This document shows, piece after piece, positions 11,997-22,678 of a stretch of DNA of 64,000 bases. Below the pieces are notes generated by a model that was given only the letters and a program-made list of their open reading frames with translations, was not told where the DNA came from and did not search any database. A program made the position numbers and the translations under genes. Within the stretch, counting starts at the first letter, position 1; every line of letters begins with the position of its first letter. Location of the stretch: the NCBI RefSeq assembly GCF_023159225.1, contig NC_063176.1:33583786-33647785 (forward strand), given 5' to 3'. This DNA comes from Perognathus longimembris pacificus (taxonomy: Eukaryota > Chordata > Mammalia > Rodentia > Heteromyidae).

Positions 11997-12938
11997 GGAA
12001 TGTAAACTGGTTCAGCCACTCAGGCAAGCGGTATGGAGATTCCTCAGAAGGCTAAACACAGAGCTCCCCTATGACCCAGCAGTCTGACTTTTGGGTATCT
12101 ATCCAAAAGACAACAAACAAAATAACACTAAAGCCACCAGCACAACAATATTCATCACAGCACAATTTGTCATAGCAAGAATTTGGAACCAACCCAGATG
12201 CCCTTCAGTAGACGAATGGATCAGGAAAATGTGGTACATATACACAATGGAATTGTATGCCTCTATCAGAAAGAATGACAGTGCCCCATTTGTAAGGAAA
12301 TGGAAGGACTTGGAAAAAATTATACTAAGTGAAGTGAGCCAGACCCAAATAAACATGGACTCTATGGTCTCCCTCATAGGGAATAATTAGCACAGTTTTA
12401 GGCTAGTCACAGCAGAGGATCACAAGAGCCCAATAACTATACCCTTATGAACACATATGATGATGCTAAGTGAAATGAACTCCATGTTATGGAAAAAAAT
12501 TGTTATGTCACTGTTGTAACTACTTTCAACATGCTATGTGTAACTGTAACTTCTATTATTGATGATCTTCTTGTATCCTCTTTCTGTGGTTGTACCTACA
12601 CTAGCTCTGTATCTTATCTGAGTATAATGGAAACCGTGTATACTGTTATTAGAACTAGGATATTGAAAGGGAATACCAAAATCAAGAGACACAGGGTAAA
12701 AAAAAAGACAAACAACTACAAAAGCAATACTTGCAAAACTGTTTGGTGTAAATGAACTGAACAACTCATGCGGGGGGAAGGGAAGGGGGGAGGGGGGAAT
12801 GAGGGGTGAGGTAACAAACAGTACAAGAAATGTATCCAATGCCTAACATATGAAACTGTAACCTCTCTGTACATCAGTTTGATAATAAAAAATTTTAAAA
12901 AAGAGCTATACTAAAATAAAAAAAAAGAAGTATAAAAA
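11997..12938 (+). mobile_element. 5'-truncated L1-B insertion with target duplication
   Basis: This is a 3' L1 piece containing the last part of ORF2 and the 3' UTR through an A-rich tail. It is flanked by an 11-bp direct repeat AAAAGTTAGTG at 11986-11996 and 12939-12949, a typical L1 target duplication. The 3' UTR has a strong G-rich tract at 12771-12810. It is relatively young: the ORF2 end still reads through 100 codons. It landed next to B1/ID-type SINE sequence (11925-11985 and 12955-13168). Confidence 0.9.
12000..12390 (+). pseudogene. L1 ORF2 C-terminal fragment (L1-B)
   Basis: Only the end of ORF2 survives. The frame at 12091-12390 contains [34 protein letters not shown] and a terminal DSMVSLIGNN before TAA. 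These are conserved C-terminal L1 ORF2p segments also seen at 23946-24180 and 48060-48307. The reverse transcriptase and endonuclease were lost by 5' truncation. Confidence 0.85.
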
Positions 12939-13169
12939 AAAAGTTAGTGAGACATAAAACAAGCTGGCCATGCTGGCATGTGGCTGTTGCTCAGGGACAC
13001 TGGAATGAATGTAGGAAGGTCAGAATGCAAGGAAAGGAGGCCTTGGGCAAAAATCACAAGATCCTATTAAAAATAAGTAAAGCTTAAAGGGCTTTGGACA
13101 TGGATCAATTGGTAGAGCCCCTGCCTAGTAAGGTTGAGGTGCTGAATTCAAGCCCCAGAATTTACAAAA

Positions 13170-14340
13170 AAAGGGGGGGGGCAATGGTGAGCTACCTTTG
13201 AACTACCTCTTTCATCAGACAGGAAAGACTTGAAATTGAGTTCAATATATTCCTCTGTCAGGTTCATTTTGTTTTCCCAGATAAACTTAAAGAAGAGAAC
13301 ACAGGAATCTGAAAAAGTATAGTTCAGACAAATTATACCAGATAATAAGATTTGAATGAGATCCAATAAAAACACTAAAACTATTCAGGAATATTTGATT
13401 ATTGGAAAGTTTGAGTATAAAAAATGCATGTTTATTACTTTGATGTAAAACACATTTGCTATATAATAGCTTCTGCTACACAGTGGCTCAGAATTTCTTA
13501 GAATATCTGAATAAATCATTGCAACCAAGCCTGGAATAAAATACAGTTATAAAACAGGAATATCATTAGGATTTGTCTTATGGCGATAAATCACTTTAAT
13601 AAAACTGCTGTTAAAGTGTGTGGTGAATAGTGTAAGGTTTTCTTTCTGTTATTGAAGTGAACTTCTTATATGAACTAAATTTAAAAGGATTCTAAATGGT
13701 TGAGACATTAGAATTTTAATGCTGGAAAGTGAAGAATGTCAACAGCATACACATGGGTAAAATGAAGACACCTACTCAAAAGGAATGAAAAACTCAGTTA
13801 TTTTCTCTTAGTTTTATAAATCATTATTAGTAAAAGAATTTATGAAACTATAAGTAAAGCCAAAATGCTTCTGAATTCTATAGAACTTTTCTATTCTATC
13901 TGTATTGTTTACATAGTAAAATAGTCATATCCCAGAATAAAATGGAAATTGCAATATTAACAGATAATGAAATCATGAAGAAAGCTATTATAATTCTATT
14001 TACTGAGTAGTACACATTTTAATTGATTATAGTATAAATTTGATAATACCAATGAAGTAAAATATTTCTGATGCAATGGTCCATCATAACCATTTAACAC
14101 TGTTTGCATAATGAAATTCTTCTTATTTACATTGGAGCAATTTTATAGTTGATAGGTTTTCATGACTCAAACAACAGCTAAGATTACATTTTGGAAAGAA
14201 GGCATCTTAAACGAAAGAGTGTTTGAACATATTTTATCATAGAAATATACACATCTTAGTGACATGTATGGGTAGTGAAAAGGTATTTAAATAGAATTAT
14301 TACTTTGAAGCAATTTATTAATTAGTAGTTTACTTCTTGA
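13170..14340. other. No recognisable feature
   Basis: Very AT-rich sequence with no open frame beyond about 75 codons and no repeat I can name. A G-run (CCCC on the other strand) sits at 13170-13182 next to the preceding SINE tail. Confidence 0.5.
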
Positions 14341-14365
14341 GGTTTTATTCTATTTATTTATTTAT

Positions 14366-14600
14366 TTTTGCTGGTCTCAAGGCTTGAAACTGGGCTGGGG
14401 CCTTTTCCGCAAACTCCTTTTGCTCAAGGCTAGCACACTATCACTTGAGCCACAGTTACCACTTCCAGCTTTTTCTGTGCTTTAAGTGGAGAAAAGAGGC
14501 TCACCAACTGTCCCACCTGGGTTAGCTTCAAACTGCCATTATAAAACCTCAGCCTCCTGTGTATCTAGAATTACAGGCATGACCCACTGGTTTCGGGCTA
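14366..14600 (-). mobile_element. B1-Geo composite SINE (minus strand)
   Basis: The reversed Geo unit (GCTCAAGGCTAGCACACTATC, then CACTTGAGCCACAG, CACTTCCAGCTTTTT) is followed by a reversed B1-type half ('CAGCCTCCTGTGTATCTAG', 'AATTACAGGCATGACCCAC'). A short (TTTA)n run precedes it at 14350-14366. Same architecture as 6560-6772 and 54478-54690. Confidence 0.8.
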
Positions 14601-14644
14601 CTTCTTGATTTTTAAATGTTAAAAACTGCAAATTTACCCTGGAT

Positions 14645-14897
14645 ATTTTATATATATGTATTGAAACTAGGGAAGGGAAAGAGAATACCAAAACTGAGAG
14701 ACAAAGGACAAAAAGCCAAACCAATGCAACAGCAATACTTACAAACTTATATGGGGGGAAGTGAAATAGGGAGAGGGAAGGCCAGGGAAAAATGAGGAAG
14801 GTGGTAACAAGTTGGATAAGAAATGTGCTCACTGCCTTACATATGAAACTGTAACCCCTCTATACTTCACTTTGACAATAAAGAAAAATTATTTTTT
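14645..14897 (+). mobile_element. 5'-truncated L1 3' UTR fragment
   Basis: L1 3' UTR wording is clear: 'GGGAAAGAGAATACCAAAACTGAGAGACA', 'CCAATGCAACAGCAATACTTACAA', a G/A-rich tract (14752-14800), 'GAAATGTGCTCACTGCCTTACATATGAAACTGTAACC' (quoted in part) and 'GACAATAAAG' plus A-rich tail. It is immediately followed by the poly-T end of the minus-strand L1-A. Confidence 0.85.
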
Positions 14898-14994
14898 GTA
14901 GGTAGCTAGGATTTTTTTTATTAACTAAATTTTGTTGACAAGGTGTTGTGCAAAAGGGGTACAGTTACATAATAAGGCATTGAGTACATTTCTT

Positions 14995-15212
14995 TTGTTT
15001 TGTTTTGTTTTTTGTTTTTGTTGCCAATCCTGAGGCTTGAACTCAGGGCCTGAGCACTGTCCCTGGCTTCTTTTTGCTCAAGACTAGCACTCTGACTCTT
15101 GAGCCACAGCAACACTTCTGGCTTTTTCTATATATGTGGTGCTTGGGGAATAGAACCCAGGGCTTCATGTATACGAGGTGAGGACTTTACCACTAGGCCA
15201 TATTCCCAGCCC
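14995..15212 (-). mobile_element. IDL-Geo SINE in 3' UTR of L1-A copy 2
   Basis: A complete reversed IDL-Geo: tail, Geo unit and ID-like head, ending TATTCCCAGCCC. It is flanked by a 14-bp direct repeat TGAGTACATTTCTT at 14981-14994 and 15213-15226, which proves the insertion and its limits. The tail side is elaborated into TTTTG repeats. Confidence 0.95.
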
Positions 15213-15609
15213 TGAGTACATTTCTTGTAATATCTTATACCCTCATTTTTCTTTCCCTTCCCTTCATCAGGTAGGCATATATACAATACCCAGTGTACGA
15301 AAATCATAAACAGTAACCATATAGCATATGCCAAAGGAAATTCACCCAGAACGTTAAATGTAACGCCATTAAAAGAATCCTCATGTGTCCTTCTCTTGGA
15401 GTTGTTTTTGCTTATCTTTGTCTTATATGATCATGTGTATATAGCTGTTGAGCTATTGTAATTCACTGATAGGTCATTCTAGACCTTTTTATGTATAGTA
15501 ACTCTTTGGTTTTAGATACATAATGTAAGGTCGCTGATCCAAACATATGGAAATACCATTTGAAAAGAAGTTTTTTGTTTTGCAGACCTAGTCTCTACTG
15601 CCCCCCCCA

Positions 15610-18600
15610 CCCCAAAGCAATCATATATCAAAGAGATCATGCCCCTTTGTTCTTTGTGTTCTAGGCTTTTCTCGCTCAACATTATTTGCTCAAGTTCTGA
15701 CAATTTCCCTGCAAACACCAATATTTTATCATTTCTAATCGCTATGTAGTATTCCATTGTGTATAGGTGCCACATTTTTTTTGATTCATTCATCTGTACA
15801 GGGGCATCGGGGTTGTTTCCATATTTTGGCTATTGTGAATTGTGCAGTGATAGACATGGATGTGCAGATATCTTTTTGATATCCTGAGACCTGTTGTTCA
15901 GGATTGATGCCTAGGAGTGGTATGGCTATGTCATCGGGTATGTCCATGCTGAGCTTTTTGAGGAAACTCCATACAATTCTCCAAAGTGGTTGTACTAATT
16001 TGCACTCCCACCAACAGTGGAGAAGGGTTCCTTTTGTTCCGCATCTCCTCCAGCATTTGTTGTTGCCTGAGTTCAGGAGATAGGCCATTCTAACTGGAGT
16101 GAGGTGGTATCTCAGGGTTGTTTTTGTTTGCATTGCCTTTGTTTAATGCCAGGGAAGTTGAACATTTCCTCATATGGTTCTTTGCCATTTTTATCTCTTC
16201 TTCTGTGAAGTCTCTCTTTAGCTCCTTTGCCCATTTAATAATTGGTTTACTGGGTTTGGAGGGGATTAGCATTTTGAGTTCTCTGTAGTGACAGATATTA
16301 GGCCTTTGTCTGTTGCTGTGCTGGTGAAGCTCCTTTCCCATAGGGTTGGCTGTGTTTCTAGTTTGGTGGCTATGTCTTTAGCTGTGCAGAAACTTTTTAT
16401 ATTGTAGTTGTCCCATTTGTCGAGACTCTCCCTATCTGTTGTGTCCCTGGGACTATGTTCAGGAAGTTCCTACCTGTGCCTATAAGTTCTAGTGTCTTTC
16501 CTACTCTGTCCTTCAGTAGTTTCAAGGATTCAGGTCTGATGTTGAGGTCCTTAATCCATTTTGAGTTGATCTTGGTGCATGGTGATAGGCTAGGGTCTAC
16601 TTTGAGTTTTCTACATGTGGCTGACCAGTTTTCCCAGCAGCAGTAGTTGAAGAGGCTGATTTTTCCATTGTATGTCTTTAGCTCCTTTGTCGAATATCAG
16701 CTGACTGTAAGAATGCGGGATTATTTCTGAGTCTTCTATTCTATTCCATTGGTCTTCAGGTCTGTTTTTATACCAAATACCAGACTGCTATTGTTATGAT
16801 AGCTCTATAATAGAGCTTGAAGTCTGGTATTGTGACACCTCCTGCACTGCTTCTTTTGTGTAGAATTGCTTTGGCAATTCTAGGTCTTTTGCTGTTCCAT
16901 ATGAATTTATGAGTTGCTTTCTCTATTTCAGTGAAGAATGTAGCTGGATCATGATGAGTGTTGCATTGAATTTGTACAACATTTTGGGCAGTATGACCAT
17001 TTTCACTGTATTGATTCTGCCCACCCATGAGCATGGGAAGTCTTTCCATCTCCTGGTGTCCTCTTTGATTTCCCTTTTTAGATTTTTATAGTTCTCATTA
17101 AATAGGTCATTCACATCTTTAGTTAGTTAATCCCTAGGTAATTGATTCTTTTTTTTTAGCTACTGCAAATGTTATTATTTCCATAATTTCTTTTTCTGCT
17201 TGCACATTGCTGTTTTATAGAAAAGCTGCTGATTTTTTGGGTTGATTTTGTATCCTGCTACTTTGCCAAAATTTTTTTTATCAGTTCTAGGAGTTTTGGG
17301 ACTGAGTTTTTGGGTCCTTCAAATATAAGATCATGTCATCTGCGAACAGGGATAGTTCGATTTCTTATTTGACAATGTGGATTCCTCTAATACCCTCCTC
17401 TTGCCTTATTGCTATGGCTAGGGATTACAGCACTATGTTGAATAGAAGCGGGGAGAGTGGGCATCCTTGTCTTGTTACTGAGTTTAAGGGAAATGGCTTT
17501 AGTTTCTCCCCATTTAATATGATATTAGCAGTTGGTCTGTTGTTTATGGCTTTTATTGTTTTAAAGAATGTTCCCTGTATTCCTGGTCTCCCAAGGGCTC
17601 TTAACATATATGAGTGTTGTATTTTGTCAAAGGCTTTTTGGGCATCTGCAGAGATGATGATGTGGTTCTTGGTCTTAGCTCTGTTGATGAGGTGAATTAC
17701 ATTTATTGATCTGCTGATGTTGAATTATCCTTGCATCTGTGGGATGACGCCAACTTGGTGATGATATATAATTTCTTGATCAGTTTCTGGATCCTGTTAG
17801 CTAATATTTTGGTTGCATCTGTGTTCATTAGTGATATTGGTCTGTAATTCTCTTTTTTTGTTGTTGGGTCTTTGCCTGGTTAGGGGATGAGTATAATATT
17901 AGCTTCATAAAATGAGTATGGTATTTCTCCCAATGTTTCTATTTTGCAGAAGTGTTTGAGGAGTAATAGTATTAGCTCCAAACTGAATGTTTTATATGAC
18001 TCATTGGTGAATCCACCTGGGCCTGGGCTTTTCTTTGTTGGAAGGCTCTTGATTACATCCTGTATCTCGCTGTAGGTTATTGGTTATTTAGTTGATTTAT
18101 TTCTTTTTGATTCATTTTGGGCAGTTTATACTTCTCTACGAATTGATCCATTTCTGTAAAATTTTCGTTCTTTAGTGAGTAAAGGTTCTGGAAAGAGTTC
18201 CTTATGATTATTTGAATATCCTGTGTATTTGTTGTAATCTTTCCAGTGGAGTCTCTGATTTTACGAATATGAGTCTCTTCTCTTCTTTTTTTTTGTAAGT
18301 CTTTCAAGGGGTCTATTAATTTTATTTATTTTGTCAAAGAACCAGCTCTCAGTTTGATTTATTTGTTGAATGGTCCTTCTATTCTCAATCAGATTTATCT
18401 CTTCTTTAATCTTTGTGATCTCTCTCCTCCTAGTTGTTTTAGATTCAATTTTTTGTTGTATTTTCCAGTCGTTTTAGCTACATCATGACGTTATTTACCT
18501 GTTCTGATTTCATTCCTTTAAGGTGTGTGCTGAGGGCAGTGTTCTTGCCCCTCAGCACTGCCTTTGCTGTATCCCATAGGTTTCTTTGTGATGTATTTTC

Positions 18601-19437
18601 ATTGTCATTGTGGCTTATAAACTCGTTAATTTTGTCCATTATTTGCTCTGTGAACCAAATGGTACATAACAGTGAGGGGTTTAGCCTCCAAGTATTTGTG
18701 TAGTTTCTGTGGTATCCTTTGGTAATGAGGGCTATCTTGATTCCACTGTGGTCAGATAGAATACATGGGATAATGTCAATACTCTTGTATTTGCTGAGGT
18801 TCTTGGTGTGGACTATGACATGATCTATTTTGGAGTATGTTCCATGGGCTGCTGAGAGGAATGTGTATTGGTTCTCTGCAGGGTGAAAAACTCTGTACAG
18901 ATCTGTCAGATCCATGTGGGATATAGTGTTACTTAGGTCTTTGGCTCCCTTGCTAATCCTCTGTGTGTTGGATCTATCTCTTGGAGAGAGTGGAGTATTA
19001 AAATCTCCCACCATGATTGCATTTGGATATATCTTGTTCTGTAGTTCTATGAGAATTTGTTTGACATATTTAGGGCCTCTTTTGTTCGGTGAGTATAAAT
19101 TTATCACCATGATGTCTTGACTCTGTATTTTTCCTTGTATTAAAATGTAGTGCCCTTCTTTATCTTTTTGAACTGATTTTAATGAGAAGTCTAGCTTTTC
19201 TGAACTCAGGATGCCTACTCCTGCCATTTTGGTAGGTGGGTTTGCTTGGAAGTTATTCCTCCTTGCTTTCATTTGGGGCCTGTTTTTGTCCCTTGCTGTA
19301 AGATTGGTCACTTGAAGACAACAGATAGCAATTTTTTGTTTATGGATCCATTCTGTCAGTCTGCTCCTCTTTATCAGAGATTTTATATCATTTATATTCA
19401 AAGAGGTCGTGGATTGGTATGGTTTTTTGCTTCCCAT
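15610..19437 (-). pseudogene. L1 ORF2, broken, copy 2
   Basis: The longest piece, 19437 to 18478 (319 codons), is the full endonuclease domain plus linker. It retains SLNIN, VGDFNTPLS and SDHSGIK, but the catalytic glutamate of the LQETHL motif has become valine (LQVTNL, near 19310). A TAG at about 18478 and a frame change just after end this frame. The reverse transcriptase region carries [16 protein letters not shown] and FADDMI motifs (17330-17480) in fragments. Thumb-region pieces lie near 16770-17110 and the cysteine-rich C-terminus ([18 protein letters not shown]) at 15786-16133. Not functional. Confidence 0.92.
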
Positions 19438-19499
19438 TTTCCCATTAGGCTGCGTTTCCTCTCCTTTCTTTCTTGTCTTTATTGAGCTGTTCTTCGTTT

Positions 19500-19984
19500 T
19501 GGGCTCTGGCTATTGCAGTTTCTTTCTTTTTCTGTCTGGAGGTCCTGTACATTTTCTGTTGGGTGGGGTTCCCCTCTGAGAATTCACTGTAAGGTTGGTT
19601 TTCTGTTCACATATTGTTTTAGCTCCTCTTTGCTATGGAAAGATTGGTTTTTCCCTCGAAAGTAAATTCTAATTTTGCTGGGTATCTAATTCTGTGTTGG
19701 CCATTGTTGGCCTGCAGGACTTGGATTGTGTTCTTCCAGGCTATTCATTCATTATTATTAATCTCCTCTTTGGTCATACTGCTTTTGGGAGCTGGCAAGT
19801 TGGCTTGACCTTTCATAAAATTTGTAATATTTCTTTGTGACTTATGCACTTGGAGTGAAGCAGTTATGGATTGCTTCTTGCACTTCTTTCTGGGCCTGTA
19901 GGTGGTAGCCCTGGCTTGGCTCTGGGCTGGTTCTTGCTGGCAGGCCCGTGGGTACTTGTTTTTATCCTGTCTTCGCGTTTGCAT
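19500..19984 (-). pseudogene. L1 ORF1 with large internal deletion, copy 2
   Basis: The reading frame starting at 19984 (MQTRRQDKNKYPR) runs to about 19745 and gives an N-terminal, basic, glutamine-rich ORF1 segment ending KSSMTKEE. Directly after it, the DNA jumps to text equivalent to the C-terminal end of ORF1 (SLEEHNPS followed by the IPSKI(K/R) region). Compared with copy 3 (39970-40770), roughly 0.75 kb is absent, covering the coiled coil and RRM. An element like this cannot make a normal ORF1 protein. Confidence 0.75.
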
Positions 19985-19989
19985 TCAGC

Positions 19990-21670
19990 TGTTAAAACTT
20001 ACTGCCCTATGGGTAGGCATGACCATCTCAGTTGTTGCCAAGGTGGTTACCCTCACCGCAGTTAGAGGTGGGTAGGTTCTGTGGCTTTCTCTGCAGGACC
20101 TTGCTCTGCCACTGTACTATGCTGACCCTTGTGGTCCCTTCGGGTGTTCATGGGCCGCTGATTCAGTGTGGTGTGGAGACTTTTCTTTTCTTTGATTCTT
20201 TCCTTGCTGGTTGCTGTGGGTCAAGAGCTCACCTCTCAGATTGAGTATATCACTGAGGGGCAGCTCGACGACCTGTGCAGAGTGTTCCTGTCAGAGCAGG
20301 TGTTGCTGTTGAGGGATGACCCGCCCAACTGTGTGGATTGCGCCTATCTAAGTGGGGTTTGCCACTGAGGGCGTCCCGCCCACCTGTGCAGAGTGCACCT
20401 ATTAGAGTGGGTGTTGCCGCTGAGGGGCACCTTGCCCACCTGTGCACTCCCGCGGGGGAGTAGGTGTGAGACCCTCCTGCTGGAGGGCTAGAATGCTGAC
20501 CCACACAGGCCCTCTGGGTGGGCATGTTCATGTGAGCTCTTGTGCTTCTTTTGGGGAGCATGCTGCCATGGATTGTTGCAGGGTGCTTGTGCCCTCTCGT
20601 GAATCTACTGTGGGGGCAGTATGAGTGGTCCCCAGCAGGTTCAAGTGCCTGGGTGTTGATCAGTGCCCATGGCCTCTCTTTGCCTCTGCTGTGAGGATGG
20701 CATGTGCTTGGGGCCAGGTGACCCTACTGGGCTGGTATTGCACACCAGCAAGCCTGCGACTGTTGTTCAAAAAGTCCATGCAAACCAGGGTGCCTCAAAT
20801 GGAGGTCAAATGCCCAAAATGCCCACCAGTCACCGGGTTCCTGCTGGGGGGGCTTGTACTGGCAGATTGAGAGCTAGGGCTTTTGGGGACACTGGCCTAA
20901 GGTGTCTCCTGGCCATTTTGTTGGGAGCTGATCCACCCGCTGCTAGCTCCTGTGTTCTCCCAGGAGTTGTAGGGTCCTAGAACTGCCAGATATGGGGTTC
21001 TTTTTTTCCCGAAGGGAAAGAGCTCTAGTTTCTTTGTCCCCTTTTGATGAGCTCTAAGACAGGTTTTGGGTCTCTGCCAGAGCTGATCTCCTGTTGGTGG
21101 GGGATGGCAATGGGGAACTTACTGTTCCTGGATTGTGTGTGTGTCCCCTGCTGCTGTGGGCTTTTCCAGGCTGGGGTGTGGTGATCGTTTGGTAGCAGCA
21201 GCCACCCTGGCTTTCCATGTCTGCTGCACCTGGTTCCCTTGCTGTTGTCTGGTCCTGGCAGTTCCGCCCATGCTGCTGTCTGGCTCTGTCTGGTCTGCCC
21301 GCAGTCTGAGGCCTGTGGAGCTCCTGCTGTCCGGTCTCTGCACTAGAGGAGGGACTTTTCCGCTGTTGCTTCTGTGGTTGCTGACCATCTGTGGTCCCCT
21401 TCACCGGTGCCCAGGCTGGCCCTGTTCTGTCCAGGATGGGGAGCGTACCCTGGAGATTTTCCAGCTCTGTGCAGATTATAGGCTTTTCTTTGTTTTTTTT
21501 TTGTTTTTTTTTTTTTCATTTCCCATGTTTCTCTGTTTGTTCTGGTTGTTGGGTTTGCTGGTTTCTTGATGGGGCATTGGGTGTTGGGCTTCCCAAATCA
21601 CTATTTGGTTGGAGCAAGTTGGGGTGCCGCCCTATTGTGATGGTGCCATCTTCCTCCCTCTTCAGTCAGT
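19990..21670 (-). promoter_or_regulatory. 5' UTR / internal promoter region of L1-A copy 2
   Basis: About 1.7 kb of GC-richer sequence lies between the ORF1 start and the presumed 5' edge. Homologous text is present at 39245-39900 (copy 3). L1 5' UTRs carry an internal RNA polymerase II promoter. Here the region contains a block of about 56-bp tandem repeats (20255-20470). Short open frames inside are not credible genes. Confidence 0.7.
20255..20470 (-). repeat. ~56-bp tandem repeats in L1-A 5' UTR
   Basis: Successive units start with GAGGG at 20255, 20311, 20367 and 20422 (periods 56, 56, 55). They share CCGCCCACCTGTGCAGAGTG-like and CTATNAGAGTGGGTGTTGCC-like blocks. The same period recurs in copy 3 (about 39365-39535). 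This suggests the array is a fixed part of the L1-A 5' UTR, analogous to the much longer promoter monomers of mouse L1. Confidence 0.8.
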
Positions 21671-21699
21671 TTTTGTCACAGCCATGGAAGTCTGACTAG

Positions 21700-22236
21700 A
21701 CACTATGTGAAAAGGTTGCCTGGTGGAGCTGGGAGTCCGGGGGTTCCAGGGGTTCTAAGGAGGTGGTCTGAGGAGCCAGTGCCTGGGAAAGTGTCCTCCG
21801 GGGTTCCGGTGGGTGGGTGTGAGTGGCAGGCCTGGAGTTCCGTGGCTTCTGGGGGTCCCAGGGTTCCAGGGGTTATGCGGAGCGGGTGCTTGTCAGTGAG
21901 CTCTCTGGGGTCAGGGGTGGGTGAATTGGCCAGGTCTGGTGGTCCAGGGCATCTGGGCATCCGAGCATTCTTTGGAGCCAGTCTGAGGAGTCGGTGTCTG
22001 GGGGCGCGCCCTCTGGGGGCAGGGGTGAGTGGGAGGGGCAGGCCTGGCGGTCAGGGGCTTCTGGGATTTCCGAGGAGCCAGTGCCCCGGGGCACGCCTTC
22101 CGGGGGCGCATGGGCAGATGGGAGTATCCACCAGACAATGCTTTGTCACGCTGTCCCAAGGGAAAATTCAAGAGGGAGACTCCGTGCCTGACAACTCACC
22201 GCAAGTGCCATGGGGCAACTGAAGGAAAAAATATTT
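21700..22236. repeat. GC-rich ~107-bp tandem repeat block
   Basis: Units beginning near GAGGAGCCAGTG start at 21770, 21877, 21985 and 22072 (spacings 107, 108 and 87), with a partial unit before. Shared blocks include GGGGCAGGCCTGG and GGCTTCTGGG. The block is CpG-rich (GGGGCGCGCC at 22003-22012) and stops abruptly at the AT-rich sequence after 22236. It abuts the presumed 5' end of L1-A copy 2. It may be the outermost 5' UTR monomers of that L1 or a separate minisatellite. Open frames across it are by-products of its composition. Confidence 0.7.
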
Positions 22237-22678
22237 TTTAAAATTGCAAATTTAAGGATTAAATGATTAAAGCAAACACCTTGGTGTGTATGGTGTTTTA
22301 ACATTAATTTTTCTGTTTTATACCTTTTCATTAGCTAATACAAGTATGTCCATCATATAGTTTTTTCAGTGTTGATTAGAAAAATATGATTGTTTAATCT
22401 CATATCCATGCATTTGTCAAGTAACTAAAACAGTTCATTTCTTTACAAAAATATCATACTTACATAGAAATTAAAATATTTTAGTTTAAAAAGTCTTGGT
22501 ATCTATATTTAGTAATCCAGTAGAAACCTATTGGATTGAGAGATCAAATAATTATTTAGCAGATGTTCATCTTTTGTACGAGCATATATATATACTCCAG
22601 GCTGATAAATAGTACAAAACTCATACCAGTATACTTGGCACAGTGTTTCATATTTTATGTTTATTTAAAAATTTGAAT
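22237..22678. other. No recognisable feature
   Basis: AT-rich sequence with no open frame of note and no repeat I can name. Confidence 0.5.

Larger units (their letters stand above)
11925..13168 (+). mobile_element. B1-dID-like dimeric SINE, split by an L1-B
   Basis: On the right of the L1-B, 12955-13075 resembles a diverged B1 half ('CTGGCCATGCTGGCATGTGGCTGTTGCTCAGGGACACTGG'-type text, quoted only in part here) joined to an ID-like half at 13085-13168 ('ATCAATTGGTAGAGCCCC', 'GAATTCAAGCCCCAG'). On the left, 11925-11985 also resembles a B1 head. The pattern of B1 followed by ID matches B1-dID SINEs known in several rodent families. Assigning both sides to one split element is an inference. 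Confidence 0.5.
14912..21670 (-). mobile_element. LINE-1 (type L1-A), copy 2, nearly full length
   Basis: Reading on the minus strand, a GC-rich 5' UTR (about 21670 to 19990) is followed by an ORF1 start and a large ORF1 deletion. Next come ORF2 (19440 down to about 15610) and a 3' UTR ending in a poly-T run at 14912-14919. The probable 5' edge near 21665 reads GGGAGGAAGATGGC on the minus strand, resembling the YY1-bearing first bases of other mammalian L1s. A further GC-rich repeat block continues to 22236 and may be part of the 5' UTR. An IDL-Geo SINE interrupts the 3' UTR at 14995-15212. ORF2 is broken. I could not find a convincing target duplication. Confidence 0.92.

Noticed and set aside
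18478..19437. 319-codon open frame as a host gene
   Set aside because: Its motifs (SLNIN, VGDFNTPLS, SDHSGIK) are those of the L1 endonuclease and it sits in the right place of an L1.
20255..20470. CRISPR-like array
   Set aside because: Units are contiguous with no unique spacers, and the setting is a mammalian L1 5' UTR.
21119..22241. Overlapping GC-rich open frames (up to 171 codons) as proline/glycine-rich proteins
   Set aside because: They arise on both strands from GC-rich L1 5' UTR and tandem repeats, with no initiation context or recognisable domain.
14881..22260. Target duplication AAAAATTATTTTTT / AAAAAATATTTTTT for L1-A copy 2
   Set aside because: Low-complexity match that does not abut the poly-T end correctly. 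Left unresolved.
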